From Hysterium pulicare CBS 123377 (lineage: Eukaryota; Ascomycota; Dothideomycetes; Hysteriales; Hysteriaceae): a DNA stretch of 25,604 nt. The notes under the pieces were generated by a model, which saw nothing but the letters and a program-made list of their open reading frames with translations, had not been told where the DNA came from and searched no databases. Shown here in pieces: positions 1 through 8,299 of this stretch. Within the stretch, counting starts at the first letter, position 1. Every line of letters starts with the position of its first letter. The stretch spans positions 1 to 25,604 of the forward strand of contig AJFK01000267.1 of assembly GCA_000467715.1 (NCBI GenBank), given 5' to 3'. A program made the position numbers and the translations under genes.

Positions 1-170
1 ATTAGTTATTAATAAAATTTAAAATTTACTAAATTTTAATATATAGTATTAGAATACTAAGATAGAATTAAATACTTAAATCTAGTAGTATAGAAGTTAA
101 ACTTTTTAAATAGATAAATTAGTATAATGTTTCTTGCTAATTAGCAACAAAAGCGCCCCTTAGACTTAGC
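1..170. other. AT-rich border segment
   Basis: The first ~130 bases are almost entirely A/T with many TTAA, TATA and AATT runs and have no coding potential. Composition changes sharply to mixed sequence at about 140-170. AT-rich blocks like this in ascomycetes are often old transposon remnants decayed by repeat-induced point mutation. That origin is inferred here, since no transposon protein is visible. Confidence 0.5.
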
Positions 171-232
171 CACCCCTGTTGCGCTATAACTCCTGCACTA
201 ACTAGTCACCTCACTTATGCCGGATACCACAG

Positions 233-278
233 TACAGTGGAAGACGTATGTGTGCGGCACAGTAGTTTAGGTAGAACA
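233..278 (+). repeat. 46-bp direct repeat, copy 1
   Basis: This 46-bp stretch recurs at 327-372 with 44 of 46 identical bases. The only two differences are transitions: this copy has A and T where the other has G and C. The copies start 94 bp apart, upstream of the transcription factor gene. Function is unknown; they may be a tandem duplication remnant or a regulatory repeat. Confidence 0.85.
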
Positions 279-326
279 CGGGTCAGACCCCTCCCCTGCT
301 AGCAACGGGCCAAGACGACCAGAATA

Positions 327-372
327 TACAGTGGAAGGCGTACGTGTGCGGCACAGTAGTTTAGGTAGAACA
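327..372 (+). repeat. 46-bp direct repeat, copy 2
   Basis: Second copy of the repeat at 233-278, in the same orientation, with two transition differences. The sequence between the copies (279-326) is not repeated, so this is a spaced duplication rather than a simple tandem array. Confidence 0.85.
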
Positions 373-447
373 TGGCTACATGTCCTGCTTACCCCTGTCC
401 AGAAATCAGGCACGTATTCATTGCCTCATCTGGTGCTGACATTAACC

Positions 448-556
448 ACGCCGCAAACAACAACTACGCCGTAGACAAATAATTATGCCTTAGACGATAA
501 TTACGCCCCAGACAACAAATACGCCCCAGACAATAATTGCGCGACCAACAATAAAA
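448..556 (+). repeat. Degenerate ~18-bp tandem repeat, about 6 units
   Basis: Six consecutive units can be read at 448, 466, 485, 503, 521 and 539. They follow a pattern close to ACGCCCCAGACAACAAAT; unit 2 is 19 bp and the last unit is the most diverged. The array ends 74 bp before the ATG of the Zn2Cys6 gene, so it lies in its promoter or 5' UTR. It could be a neutral minisatellite or a regulatory array. Confidence 0.75.
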
Positions 557-630
557 ACCTAGAAAGCGGTAAGTTTTAACAAGACTCTTCAGTTATTCGA
601 AGTCGGCTAATTATCTTCTTTCATCACGAA

Positions 631-1809
631 ATGGACCCCACTGCTCACGTGCAAAACAACTTCCTCGCCTTTCGATCTTCATGTGACCGCTGTCGTTATA
701 TGAAGTTGAAATGCCCTTCCAACGGCAATGACACCAACGAGCCCTGTGAACGGTGCTCAAAGGCGAAATTGCGTTGCACCTACAGCCGCCGCACTAGTTT
801 AAGAAAACGAACCGCTGCTGGGCAAGACAATGGCTTAGATGCCCCAGACGGTCGTGACGAGCATATGGCTGCGCCAGACATAACGATAACGGATCAAGGG
901 TCCGGGCAGAGCGACGAGAGCTCGACATCCATTGGAGTGATTGTCTCTGAGATCCCGTCTGAGCCTGTGGATGCCTTCTGTTTCTCCAATACCCTTGACG
1001 TACTATCATCTGACGAACTACTTTGGGCTACTGGATGGGACGACCCATCGACCTCTGCAACGTCTCCTGCCCTGTGGCCGAACCACACGCCAGCCTTTTC
1101 CGAACACGAGGCAACTCTCTCAGCCCAATGTACGCTCAACCTTGCAACTTTGGCCGTCGAACTGGGCGAGTGCCTGCAGATGCTTCGTGACGACATCCGG
1201 ACTCAACAATCCATCGATAATTATCCTATTGGCCACATTCGCCACCTCTCACAAGCCTTCGTCGCCTCGGCACAAAGCCCCTCCGCGCTCGACGTACCGA
1301 CGAGCTTGTTGCTCTTGAGCTGTTACGTGACGCTCCGCAAACTCTACATCAACGCCTTTTTCAAAATCAAAGACCACATCCTACTTGGAAACGACAACCA
1401 ACAGCAGATCTCCCATGATCCGAGAACCACGCGCTTGCGCGGCATGGATATGCTCAACGAGCGCTGCATCCGCAGCTACACCGCCTTCAACATCACCATA
1501 GACTTGCTCCACAACTGCGATGCGGCTCTGGGCCTCTGCACAGTCTGCCGACCTCCTGGACAGTCTGGTTCGCCGACTTCCATGACTTCAGCCGTACCAC
1601 ACTCGCAGGGCGTGCCTCCGGGCGACAACTTGGAAGCACCTATGGAACAATCCTCTTCCAGCAGCGCGTGCATCGCTTGTGCACTCCCAGCTAACTTTAG
1701 AATGGAGGCCGTGTCAATTTTCAACGCCATAACGGATCAAGAGCACGCTCTACACGAGGTCATTGCGATGCTGAGAGGTACACTGCGCCATCAAATGGGA
1801 CTTCTCTGA
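631..1809 (+). CDS. Zn2Cys6 (AflR-type) pathway-specific transcription factor
   Basis: Predicted nuclear DNA-binding regulator of the cluster, 392 aa and intronless. The binuclear zinc cluster is seen near the N-terminus: Cys18, Cys21, Cys28, Cys39, Cys42 and Cys49, spaced C-X2-C-X6-C-X10-C-X2-C-X6-C, followed by a basic stretch (residues 51-62). The rest is a poorly conserved Ser/Thr/Pro-rich region. The C-terminal segment (about 360-390) contains a QEHALHEVIAMLRGTL-like helix typical of AflR-family proteins in polyketide clusters. The length suits that family. ATG 631 is the first in frame and places the zinc cluster at residues 18-49, as expected. It converges with the FAD monooxygenase. 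That it activates the neighbouring genes is inferred from location and family. Confidence 0.9.
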   Translation: MDPTAHVQNNFLAFRSSCDRCRYMKLKCPSNGNDTNEPCERCSKAKLRCTYSRRTSLRKRTAAGQDNGLDAPDGRDEHMAAPDITITDQGSGQSDESSTSIGVIVSEIPSEPVDAFCFSNTLDVLSSDELLWATGWDDPSTSATSPALWPNHTPAFSEHEATLSAQCTLNLATLAVELGECLQMLRDDIRTQQSIDNYPIGHIRHLSQAFVASAQSPSALDVPTSLLLLSCYVTLRKLYINAFFKIKDHILLGNDNQQQISHDPRTTRLRGMDMLNERCIRSYTAFNITIDLLHNCDAALGLCTVCRPPGQSGSPTSMTSAVPHSQGVPPGDNLEAPMEQSSSSSACIACALPANFRMEAVSIFNAITDQEHALHEVIAMLRGTLRHQMGLL

Positions 1810-2339
1810 AGGATATTGAACCAAGCCTGGGAAAGCACAGGTGTTCACACCTTCGCCTTTTTCTGTTGCGCTCGGAGCTGACCGAAGTTAACCGGCCTTT
1901 GGTTAATCAATCCTTGTAAGGTTGATTAGTTGAAACTTGAAGCTGTGCCGGTTGATGTCTCACGGAGGATGGAACTAGTATGTTCCTGTTTTGCACTGCG
2001 TTGCCAGCCTGATTATTAGATTTGCATATAGAATGGCGCTGTTGGCATTTATCGATAAAATCATGAATTCGCACAAACTCTGCAAAAACATGCCAATATT
2101 TTCTTTGGTTTATAATTTGATAATAATCAAGAAATGTGGTTTTATCACAGATGCATGTCTGCGTAGTTATGCCCATTCCAACACCTAATAACTTTCTCTT
2201 TCAACACATATAATGAACAGGTATACGGCTAAATGCATTGTAGAGACGTCAAATAACCGCTGGTCATAAGAGCATAGGTTTGGTTACATAGTTAAAATGT
2301 ACACGTCCAAAACCTAAGTTCACACGAGTTCTGTTAAGT
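1810..2339. other. Convergent 3' intergenic region; no gene seen
   Basis: About 530 bp between the stops of the transcription factor (+) and the FAD monooxygenase (-). It becomes AT-rich after ~1970 and holds only short frames without recognisable protein. It should contain both polyadenylation regions. The only structure I see is the hairpin pair at 1887-1928. Confidence 0.6.
1887..1928. repeat. Two overlapping inverted repeats (3' hairpins)
   Basis: TTAACC (1888-1893) pairs with GGTTAA (1901-1906). Immediately after, TAATCAA (1904-1910) plus CCTT (1912-1915) pairs with AAGG (1918-1921) plus TTGATTA (1922-1928), leaving a single-base bulge and a 2-nt loop. The two stems share bases and so are alternatives. 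They lie about 80-120 bp past the transcription factor stop and could act in 3'-end formation. This may also be chance in AT-rich DNA. Confidence 0.4.
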
Positions 2340-4019
2340 CTACTTAAGCCATCTTGCTCTAGCTTCCTTGAGCTGCAACACAATATCAACGTGCTTGTCA
2401 TCCGTGGCCCAAGCAACTACCCCATCTGGCCTGGTCATCACCACCTGGAGTCCCAGTGTCTCTTTGGCATTGCTGTCAGTGTAGACAAAGCCTTCCAATC
2501 CCCCCAAAAACCTGGCAATGTCGCCGTTTTGACTAAAGTCGACGACCACCCATGTCCCGCCGGCCATCTTGTCCCCCATCCTCGTGCCATCAGCAAAGTC
2601 AAAGTCCGGCGAGCTCAGTCCAACCAGCCAGTGCTTGCAGCCTTCTCCCAGGTTGACACGAGGGTGGAACCAAATGAATTTGCTTGCGAACAGTGTTGAG
2701 CCATCCCTTGTCGCAATCATCTGCTTCGCTAGATTGTAAATTGCATCTCCATGCACGCCCGGCATGATGGCTGACGTGTGCGCTCTGATCATCTCCAGCA
2801 CTTCCGTCGCTATCGGCCTTCTCTCCTTGTCGTACGTATCCAACAACTCTTGATGGGCCAGGCCCTTGGCCACTGCCGCGACCTTCCACCCCAGATTCAT
2901 TGCATCTGCCAGGCCTAAATTCAGTCCTTGACCTCCTAGAGGCGAGTGGATATGCGCAGAATCCCCGGCCAGCAAGATCCGCCCGCGACGAAACTCAGTG
3001 ACCAATTTTGCGCGATCGGTGAATGAGCCACTTAGATGTAGCGTCTCAACCGTAAGCTCTTCGCGTCCTACCACACGTCTGAGTACGGCTTCAAAGCCTT
3101 CCCTCGTAACATCAGGACGTTGCGTATTCTTGCCATTGCCGTTGTTGGACACGCTGTCGTCAAGATCCAGGGCGAATGTCGCTGGAGGCCGAACTGCATA
3201 TGCGCCCTTTTTCGTGCGGTGAAAGCCAGGCGGTAGAAGCTCCTTTGATCTCGTGGAAAGGTCACAGTCTGCCATGTAGCCGGTCCAAGTCGCTTCATTG
3301 CCCTCCATAGTGAAGCCAGCGTGACGGCGGACGAAGCTGCGGCCACCATCTGCTCCAATCAGATAATCGGCTACATACGCAGTTCCTTCGGCTCCTTCGT
3401 TGCTGGCAATTGAGTGACCATTGCTGCCTTTACTTGTCGTCGTGGTGCCATTAGATAGAGCAGAGTTCGGGCCGGTCCAGACTTTGACGTTCGTCCCAGT
3501 GTCCTCGAAGCGAGTAACAGGGCAGTTAAAGAGGATCTCCACTCCAAGGTCTTTAGCACGTTGATAGAGGACTCCGACAAGCTGGCCCTGCTTTACAGCG
3601 CCACCGAAAGCTGATGGCCCGGGTAGGATATGTTTCCAGCGGCTCCAGTCGACATTGTTGGAATGGATAACGATGCCAGCAAAATGGCTTGCCACGGGGA
3701 AATCGCCAGGTTTCCGCTGCTGTATTGTTCCTTTGCGTTCCTCTTTGCCGCCGGCAAGTGACACCTCGCCTGGGGTAAGCTCGGTTTCAGTTGCGATAAC
3801 CTTGGACAGCAGACCTCGGCGATAGAACGTCTCCGCAGAAGGGTGATTGAGTAGTCGGAAGCCCAGCGCACCGTCTCGCCATGGATCTGCCAAGGTAGCA
3901 TTTTTCTCAAGCACAAGGGTCGAAACGTTTGCCAGAGCTAGCTCACAGGCGAGCAGGAGGCCGACGGGGCCGGCCCCAACTATGATGACTGCGTATTTGC
4001 GGGCGTCTTGGCGCGTCAT
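2340..4019 (-). CDS. FAD-dependent monooxygenase (class A, PheA/TfdB-like)
   Basis: Single-component flavoprotein hydroxylase, 559 aa, no intron, probably cytosolic. Motifs seen: the Rossmann GAGPVG at residues 15-20 with ribose-binding Glu38; the DG motif (IGADGGRSFVRR, 221-232), which contacts FAD and NAD(P)H; and the GD motif (GRILLAGDSAHIHSP, Asp353), which binds the FAD ribityl chain. The segment after it (LGGQGLNLGLADAMNLGWK) is typical of phenol-hydroxylase-like enzymes, and the C-terminus has the thioredoxin-like tail expected for that group. ATG 4019 places the FAD motif at the normal distance. It diverges from the MFS gene. Oxidative tailoring of the PKS-NRPS product (hydroxylation or epoxidation) is inferred; the substrate cannot be read from sequence. 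Confidence 0.9.
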   Translation of the reverse strand: MTRQDARKYAVIIVGAGPVGLLLACELALANVSTLVLEKNATLADPWRDGALGFRLLNHPSAETFYRRGLLSKVIATETELTPGEVSLAGGKEERKGTIQQRKPGDFPVASHFAGIVIHSNNVDWSRWKHILPGPSAFGGAVKQGQLVGVLYQRAKDLGVEILFNCPVTRFEDTGTNVKVWTGPNSALSNGTTTTSKGSNGHSIASNEGAEGTAYVADYLIGADGGRSFVRRHAGFTMEGNEATWTGYMADCDLSTRSKELLPPGFHRTKKGAYAVRPPATFALDLDDSVSNNGNGKNTQRPDVTREGFEAVLRRVVGREELTVETLHLSGSFTDRAKLVTEFRRGRILLAGDSAHIHSPLGGQGLNLGLADAMNLGWKVAAVAKGLAHQELLDTYDKERRPIATEVLEMIRAHTSAIMPGVHGDAIYNLAKQMIATRDGSTLFASKFIWFHPRVNLGEGCKHWLVGLSSPDFDFADGTRMGDKMAGGTWVVVDFSQNGDIARFLGGLEGFVYTDSNAKETLGLQVVMTRPDGVVAWATDDKHVDIVLQLKEARARWLK

Positions 4020-4307
4020 GATGCTTCTCTCTGCAAAAAGGTTTCTGCATAAAGGCTAATATCTGCGAGAACGAATGAGTCCAGGAGGGCATGTCTAAGA
4101 AAAGTAGGATCGGCTGTTGCCTGGAGGGACGAGATACTCCGAGGCAATCCGACTTACAGCGAAATTGCGTTATATAGGTGGTCCGAGTTTGTCTAAGGCG
4201 ATATTTTCCGACAAATCCCCAATACAAACGACATACTCCGTGGAGAATGATGCGCCTCCATTCCTAATTAACAAGACACTCTTTCAACGTCCTATTCCTC
4301 GGCGGAC
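4020..4307. promoter_or_regulatory. Bidirectional promoter, FAD monooxygenase / MFS exporter
   Basis: 288 bp between two divergent ATGs, so both promoters must overlap here. A TATATA lies near the middle (4171-4176). TCCG recurs at 4138, 4148, 4182, 4207 and 4237, and four of these extend to CCGA within 72 bp. CGG/CCG triplets are the half-sites usually bound by Zn2Cys6 proteins, so these are candidate sites for the cluster regulator. The assignment is inferred from motif and context only. Confidence 0.5.
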
Positions 4308-5764
4308 ATGGAAGACAGCGCCGCCAACAACGTGACCTGGGATGGCCCTGACGATCCCGAGAACCCTCGCAACTGGAGCCATGGCTTCAAGCTGGTCAAT
4401 GTCTTGCTCATTGGCCTGTCGCTCCTCTGCACGAATTTCGCGACGACCATGTTTGCGCCTGCCGCACCGCAGCTGGCCGATGAATTCAACGTTCATGATA
4501 GCATCCTCATCACTCTGACTGTCACCATTCCCGCTCTCGGTGGCGCGACCGGCCCGCTCCTGTTCGCCCCTGCCTCTGAGATCTTCGGCAGGGTGAGGAT
4601 CTACTGGTTATCCAATGTGTTGTTTCTCGCCTTCGCCGTTGGCCTTGCTCGCAGCACCGACATATCCATGTTTCTTGTCTTCCGCTTCTTGGACGGTGTG
4701 TGCTACGCGTCCTACTTGACCTGTAGCGCGGGAACCATCGCAGACCTCTTCGATCGCGACAATCGCGGTGCGGCTTCCGCCGTGCTTGCTCTGGCTCCCT
4801 TGTTAGGACCAATTCTGGGTCCGGTGGCAGGCGGTTTCGTAGCACAAGAATTGGGCTGGCGGTGGATCTTTTACATTGTGCTGATGATGGTAAGTCGGCG
4901 CGCCACCAACGTGGAGAATGCACAGGAGTGGGACCTGCTAATCACATCCATCGCTAGACCGGAGTCGTCACTGCAGCAGTCTTGCTCGTGATGCGCGAGT
5001 CGATGGAATCCATCCTGCTTGCGAGAAAAGCCGCGCGTCTGCGCAAATCGACTGGAAACCCCAACTTGCGGTCTGCTGTCGCTAGCAATCTACCAGCTCA
5101 TCAGCTCGTAGGACGTGCCTTCACCCGACCGATCAGAATGCTACTCTTCTCGCCAATAGTTCTTCTTCTGGGGCTTTATCTTGCCTTTGTCTACGGACTG
5201 GTCTTCCTCCTCCTTGCTACCTTCTCACAAGTCTTCGAGGGCACCTACGGCTTTGGTCAGGGCTTCGCAGGTCTTTCGTATCTGGGCTTGGGTCTGGGAA
5301 GCATCATTGGCACCCTTCTCTTCGCCAAGTTCAGCGATAGGCTTGCAAAGAAGCACAGCACGCCCGAACATCGCATGATCATGATGATGTTCGGAGGCCC
5401 GACTATTCCCGCGAGCCTGTTCTGGTATGGCTGGTCTGCTCAGTATCACGTGCACTGGATCGTACCCATCATCGGAACATCGTTCATCGGAATTGGTATC
5501 GTCTTTGTCACCGCTTCGGGACAGCTCTACATAATCGATACATTTGGATCTGAGGCGTCTGCTTCGGCTATGGCGGCCATTACGTTGGTGCGGAACAGTT
5601 CTGGGGCTTTCTTGCCTCTCGTTGCGGCGCCCTTGTACGCGAAGTTGGGCCTGGGCTGGGGCAACAGCGTTCTCGGATTCATATCCCTGACTTTCCTGCC
5701 CCTCGCCTTCCTCTTCTTCAAATTTGGTGGTTTGCTGCGGGAGAAGTATACTTTCAAGCCATAA
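4308..5764 (+). CDS. MFS drug:H+ antiporter (DHA1-type), cluster exporter
   Basis: Plasma-membrane major facilitator transporter, 462 aa from two exons (4308-4889 and 4958-5764). The N-terminus has the DPENPRNWSHGFKL signature common in fungal DHA1 transporters. Exon 1 carries TM1-6, including the antiporter motif C-like GPILGPVAGGF and GWRWIFY. Exon 2 starts TGVVTAAVLLVMRES, carries the basic central loop (LLARKAARLRKSTGNP) and then TM7-12, ending EKYTFKP. Splicing is required: exon 1 otherwise runs into unrelated residues and a stop at 4991. It shares its promoter with the FAD monooxygenase. Export of the cluster product, with possible self-protection, is inferred from location. Confidence 0.9.
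4890..4957 (+). other. Intron of the MFS transporter gene (68 nt)
   Basis: GTAAGT donor, GCTAAT branch-like element at 4937-4942 and TAG acceptor. Removal joins codons cleanly (phase 0) and continues the transmembrane sequence as FYIVLMM-TGVVTAAV. Confidence 0.9.
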
Positions 5765-6894
5765 GCGAGGGGTGCTCAGGCATAAGTAAAGAAGTACCTA
5801 CTTGTGCTGATAAAGATATAGAGATAAGATAAAGGGAACTAGGTAATGTTTAAACTAGATACTATATATTTGAGCTTTTCGAACTTCGTACCCAAAATTT
5901 AACTCGCGGACAAGGGATCATAGGAAGGGACGTCATGCTGCGTGCTCTAGGAAGTGAGATTGAGAAGCAGTTTGCGTGATGGATATGTGGCGAAGATCAA
6001 GGGTCGGACGAGGTATGAACCTGAACTGAGAACGGAGATTGCTCATAAATGATACGCAACTGCACGAAAATGAGTGCAAATATCATCGAGGTGATGCTAG
6101 CTTAGGTGGCAAGTATATGTACGAGCTTGTGGGGAAGATGGATAGGGTGGTGGGAATATACGGTCGTGTTAAGGATGTGGAAGTGGCACAGAGGGTATTG
6201 CCGGACAAGAGCGCGACTTCGCATTCTGGAATACGAGGTCTCGATTTCTTGGCAATACTGTAGGGTTTCGTGGCACAGCGTTCTGCCACCTCAACAACCA
6301 TCAACAGCGGCCATTGTGCCTCCCTCAACAGAAATGCGCCATCTCTGCGCCATCCCCGATGTCGATCTACTATGAACTGCTTCCTTTGAGCACACTACTG
6401 CTCCTAGATGCGCATCGACAGCCCCTCGTGGGGCTCCGCAAGCTACCCCACTCGCAACGCGAACCGCTCCACCACAGGCGCAGAGGACATTAGGAGCGAG
6501 ACAACTACGTTGTTTACACAATAGTGCTGCACGCCAAAACACAAATAGAGCATCCTCTTCGAAGCCGTATCGCCCTCTAGGCCCGATAAAGTCCAACTTC
6601 TACGACCTCGTCTGTCTGGTTTCCTCCACTGGAGATCAAGGCACACGAAACACGGAAACAGGCAAATACATTATGAACAACACGGTAAACACACAGGAAG
6701 AGGGCGGCGGTGTTTGTAAAGAAGCGGTCCCTTTTGCCATAGCAGTAGGGATTGTTTTTGCTATCACGCTGCTCTCTCAACCTCGACCCCAGTAACAAGT
6801 ATGGCAGTCCCGTCGTGCAGTGGAAACCCTATACTCAAACGAATTTCAGCACTAAGTGTCTTAACGCCATAATTTCTGTAAAGCGTGTAGAGGC
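5765..6894. other. Intergenic region, 3' of MFS and 3' of Diels-Alderase; no gene seen
   Basis: About 1.1 kb lies between the MFS stop and the Diels-Alderase stop. Short frames occur on both strands (up to ~100 codons), but none shows a recognisable domain, a believable exon structure or conserved composition. A run of four GATA elements lies at 5809-5833. The region may hold decayed sequence, but nothing identifiable remains. Confidence 0.6.
5809..5833 (+). promoter_or_regulatory. Cluster of four GATA motifs
   Basis: GATAAA (5809), GATATA (5815), GATAAG (5823) and GATAAA (5828) fall within 25 bp. HGATAR is the core bound by fungal GATA factors such as the nitrogen regulator AreA. The site lies 45 bp after the MFS stop, where a promoter role is not obvious, so this may simply be purine-rich 3' UTR. 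Confidence 0.25.
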
Positions 6895-8055
6895 CTACTC
6901 TGGCATCTCGACCTGTCCGGCCATTCCAAAGCCTTCAAAAATGTCCCCAGATCCCACTAGACCCCCTTTCACCGACACCACGAAAGCCGAGCTGCCAGTT
7001 GTGTCTGGCCCTGGCTTACTTGTAGGCATCTGCCACCATACTCGATCATGGCGTAGCTCGAAAGACCACTTCGCCTCAGACAAGAATTCGATTCGATATC
7101 CGACGTTCTTGTGCCGGAAGGTTGCTGGGACACCCTCCCCATCAAAAAACTTGTCCACGATTACGGCAGGGCCTGCCTTTGAATCTCCGAATGTATACCC
7201 ATCAGGTTTGTCGACCACTCTTTGAGGGCTGCAGACCAGTTTGCCGTCGCAATACAGCCTTGCAGAGGCAGTATGTTCGTAATTGTTCTCGGGTCGGCCA
7301 ACCAGCCGCATCACCTGCAGGACGTAGGGTCCAACCTTGGCTCTCACAAAGAGCGAGTCGGTCACGGCCTTGGTCCACGGTATCGATTCCCAAGAGCGCT
7401 CGAGTCCTCCGTATCCACCCTTGTCCGCAGAAATAAGCATGCGCTTAGGCTCCGTGGAGGGATCCGTAACGATCGCCACATCCAAATTGGCGCTTGCCAT
7501 GGCGACTGGCCTCATCCAGAATATTTCAGTGGCAACCTTAGCCTCATCTTCTGTTTTGGGAAGGCACGGATAGCCCATTGACTTGTGCGTCAGTGTGCCC
7601 ATGATGCGTCCCGGTACGTTGAACGTGACTTTAGAGATGGAGAGGTCTTCGTTCACCTCGAAACTAGCAGAGGGACCGTCCTCGCCATCATCCGCCGTCC
7701 GCCAGACGCCAGTCACGCGCCCTTGTCCCGGATTCAATCCTTCGACTGTGACCGTTGACATTGGAAGGATTAAATCGTGGCTCCAATTGGTTCCATCCTC
7801 CCAGCTTGCATTGATGATAACCCGAAATCCCGCCGGTGCCGCCATGCTGTCGCGCAAGAATGACACGGTAAAGGCGTCGCTACCATCTGGTGCCAAGGCG
7901 TCAAAAAGCCACACTTCGACAGCCGTCCTGGGGAATTTGTCGGCATATTTTGGATAAAGGTTGCCGCTGTTGGGAAAGAAATCCGTTTCTGGACCTGGCT
8001 CTGCAACGATCGAGCCGCTGGACACAAGCGACGAGGTCTGGTTTGCTGAGGGCAT
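6895..8055 (-). CDS. Diels-Alderase (Fsa2/CghA/MycB-type pericyclase)
   Basis: Predicted stereoselective intramolecular Diels-Alder cyclase, 386 aa, intronless, without cofactor. Family features seen: SGNLYPK at residues 30-36 followed by a W-L-F-D strand (49-52), matching SGNIFPK..ELWYFD in Fsa2-type enzymes; a central YVLQVMRL strand; and near the C-terminus RVWWQMPTSKPGPD (PTSKPGPD at 344-351), the signature before the last beta-strands of the second lipocalin-like barrel. The frame stays open upstream to 8124, but that codon is TTG. ATG 8055 is the first ATG and gives the family's usual length. It diverges from the trans-ER gene. Characterised relatives form decalins on PKS-NRPS polyenes; cytochalasan cyclases are related, so the ring type made here is inferred. 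Confidence 0.9.
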   Translation of the reverse strand: MPSANQTSSLVSSGSIVAEPGPETDFFPNSGNLYPKYADKFPRTAVEVWLFDALAPDGSDAFTVSFLRDSMAAPAGFRVIINASWEDGTNWSHDLILPMSTVTVEGLNPGQGRVTGVWRTADDGEDGPSASFEVNEDLSISKVTFNVPGRIMGTLTHKSMGYPCLPKTEDEAKVATEIFWMRPVAMASANLDVAIVTDPSTEPKRMLISADKGGYGGLERSWESIPWTKAVTDSLFVRAKVGPYVLQVMRLVGRPENNYEHTASARLYCDGKLVCSPQRVVDKPDGYTFGDSKAGPAVIVDKFFDGEGVPATFRHKNVGYRIEFLSEAKWSFELRHDRVWWQMPTSKPGPDTTGSSAFVVSVKGGLVGSGDIFEGFGMAGQVEMPE

Positions 8056-8299
8056 GACGAACGAGGAGCGAAACGAGAAAATTCGATATGTATTCGATGA
8101 GCGAGATAACTTTCGTTTGCCCAAGTTTTATTATGTTGCGCTGTCGGAGTAGGTCGGTATATTTAGGAGTCCCGTGCGATGACCGCTTGCGCGGAGATTT
8201 TCGGTCGGTCGCTGCACCGTTGCTGAGGTGCTTAAAGCAAAGAAGAGAAACTGAAAAGCTAAGACAAGTTGATCACGTATTACAAAGCATACTTGCACA
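8056..8299. promoter_or_regulatory. Bidirectional promoter, Diels-Alderase / trans-ER
   Basis: 244 bp between divergent ATGs. TATATTTA at 8158-8165 reads TAAATATA on the minus strand, 103 nt before the Diels-Alderase ATG, a sensible TATA position for that gene. TCGG (the complement of CCGA) occurs four times within 65 bp, at 8144, 8154, 8201 and 8205, the last two in direct tandem. The same core is clustered in the 4020-4307 promoter, suggesting a common Zn2Cys6 regulator. Confidence 0.5.

Noticed and set aside
448-556. CRISPR-like array
   Set aside because: Units are contiguous without unique spacers and the genome is fungal; it is a degenerate minisatellite.
1991-2188. 65-codon frame in the TF/FMO intergenic region
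   Set aside because: It lies in AT-rich convergent 3' sequence, has an opposite-strand frame of similar length and no recognisable feature.
8056-8124. N-terminal extension of the Diels-Alderase to 8124 (409 aa)
   Set aside because: The codon at 8124 is TTG, not ATG, and the TATA-like element at 8158-8165 would leave almost no leader. ATG 8055 fits the family's length.
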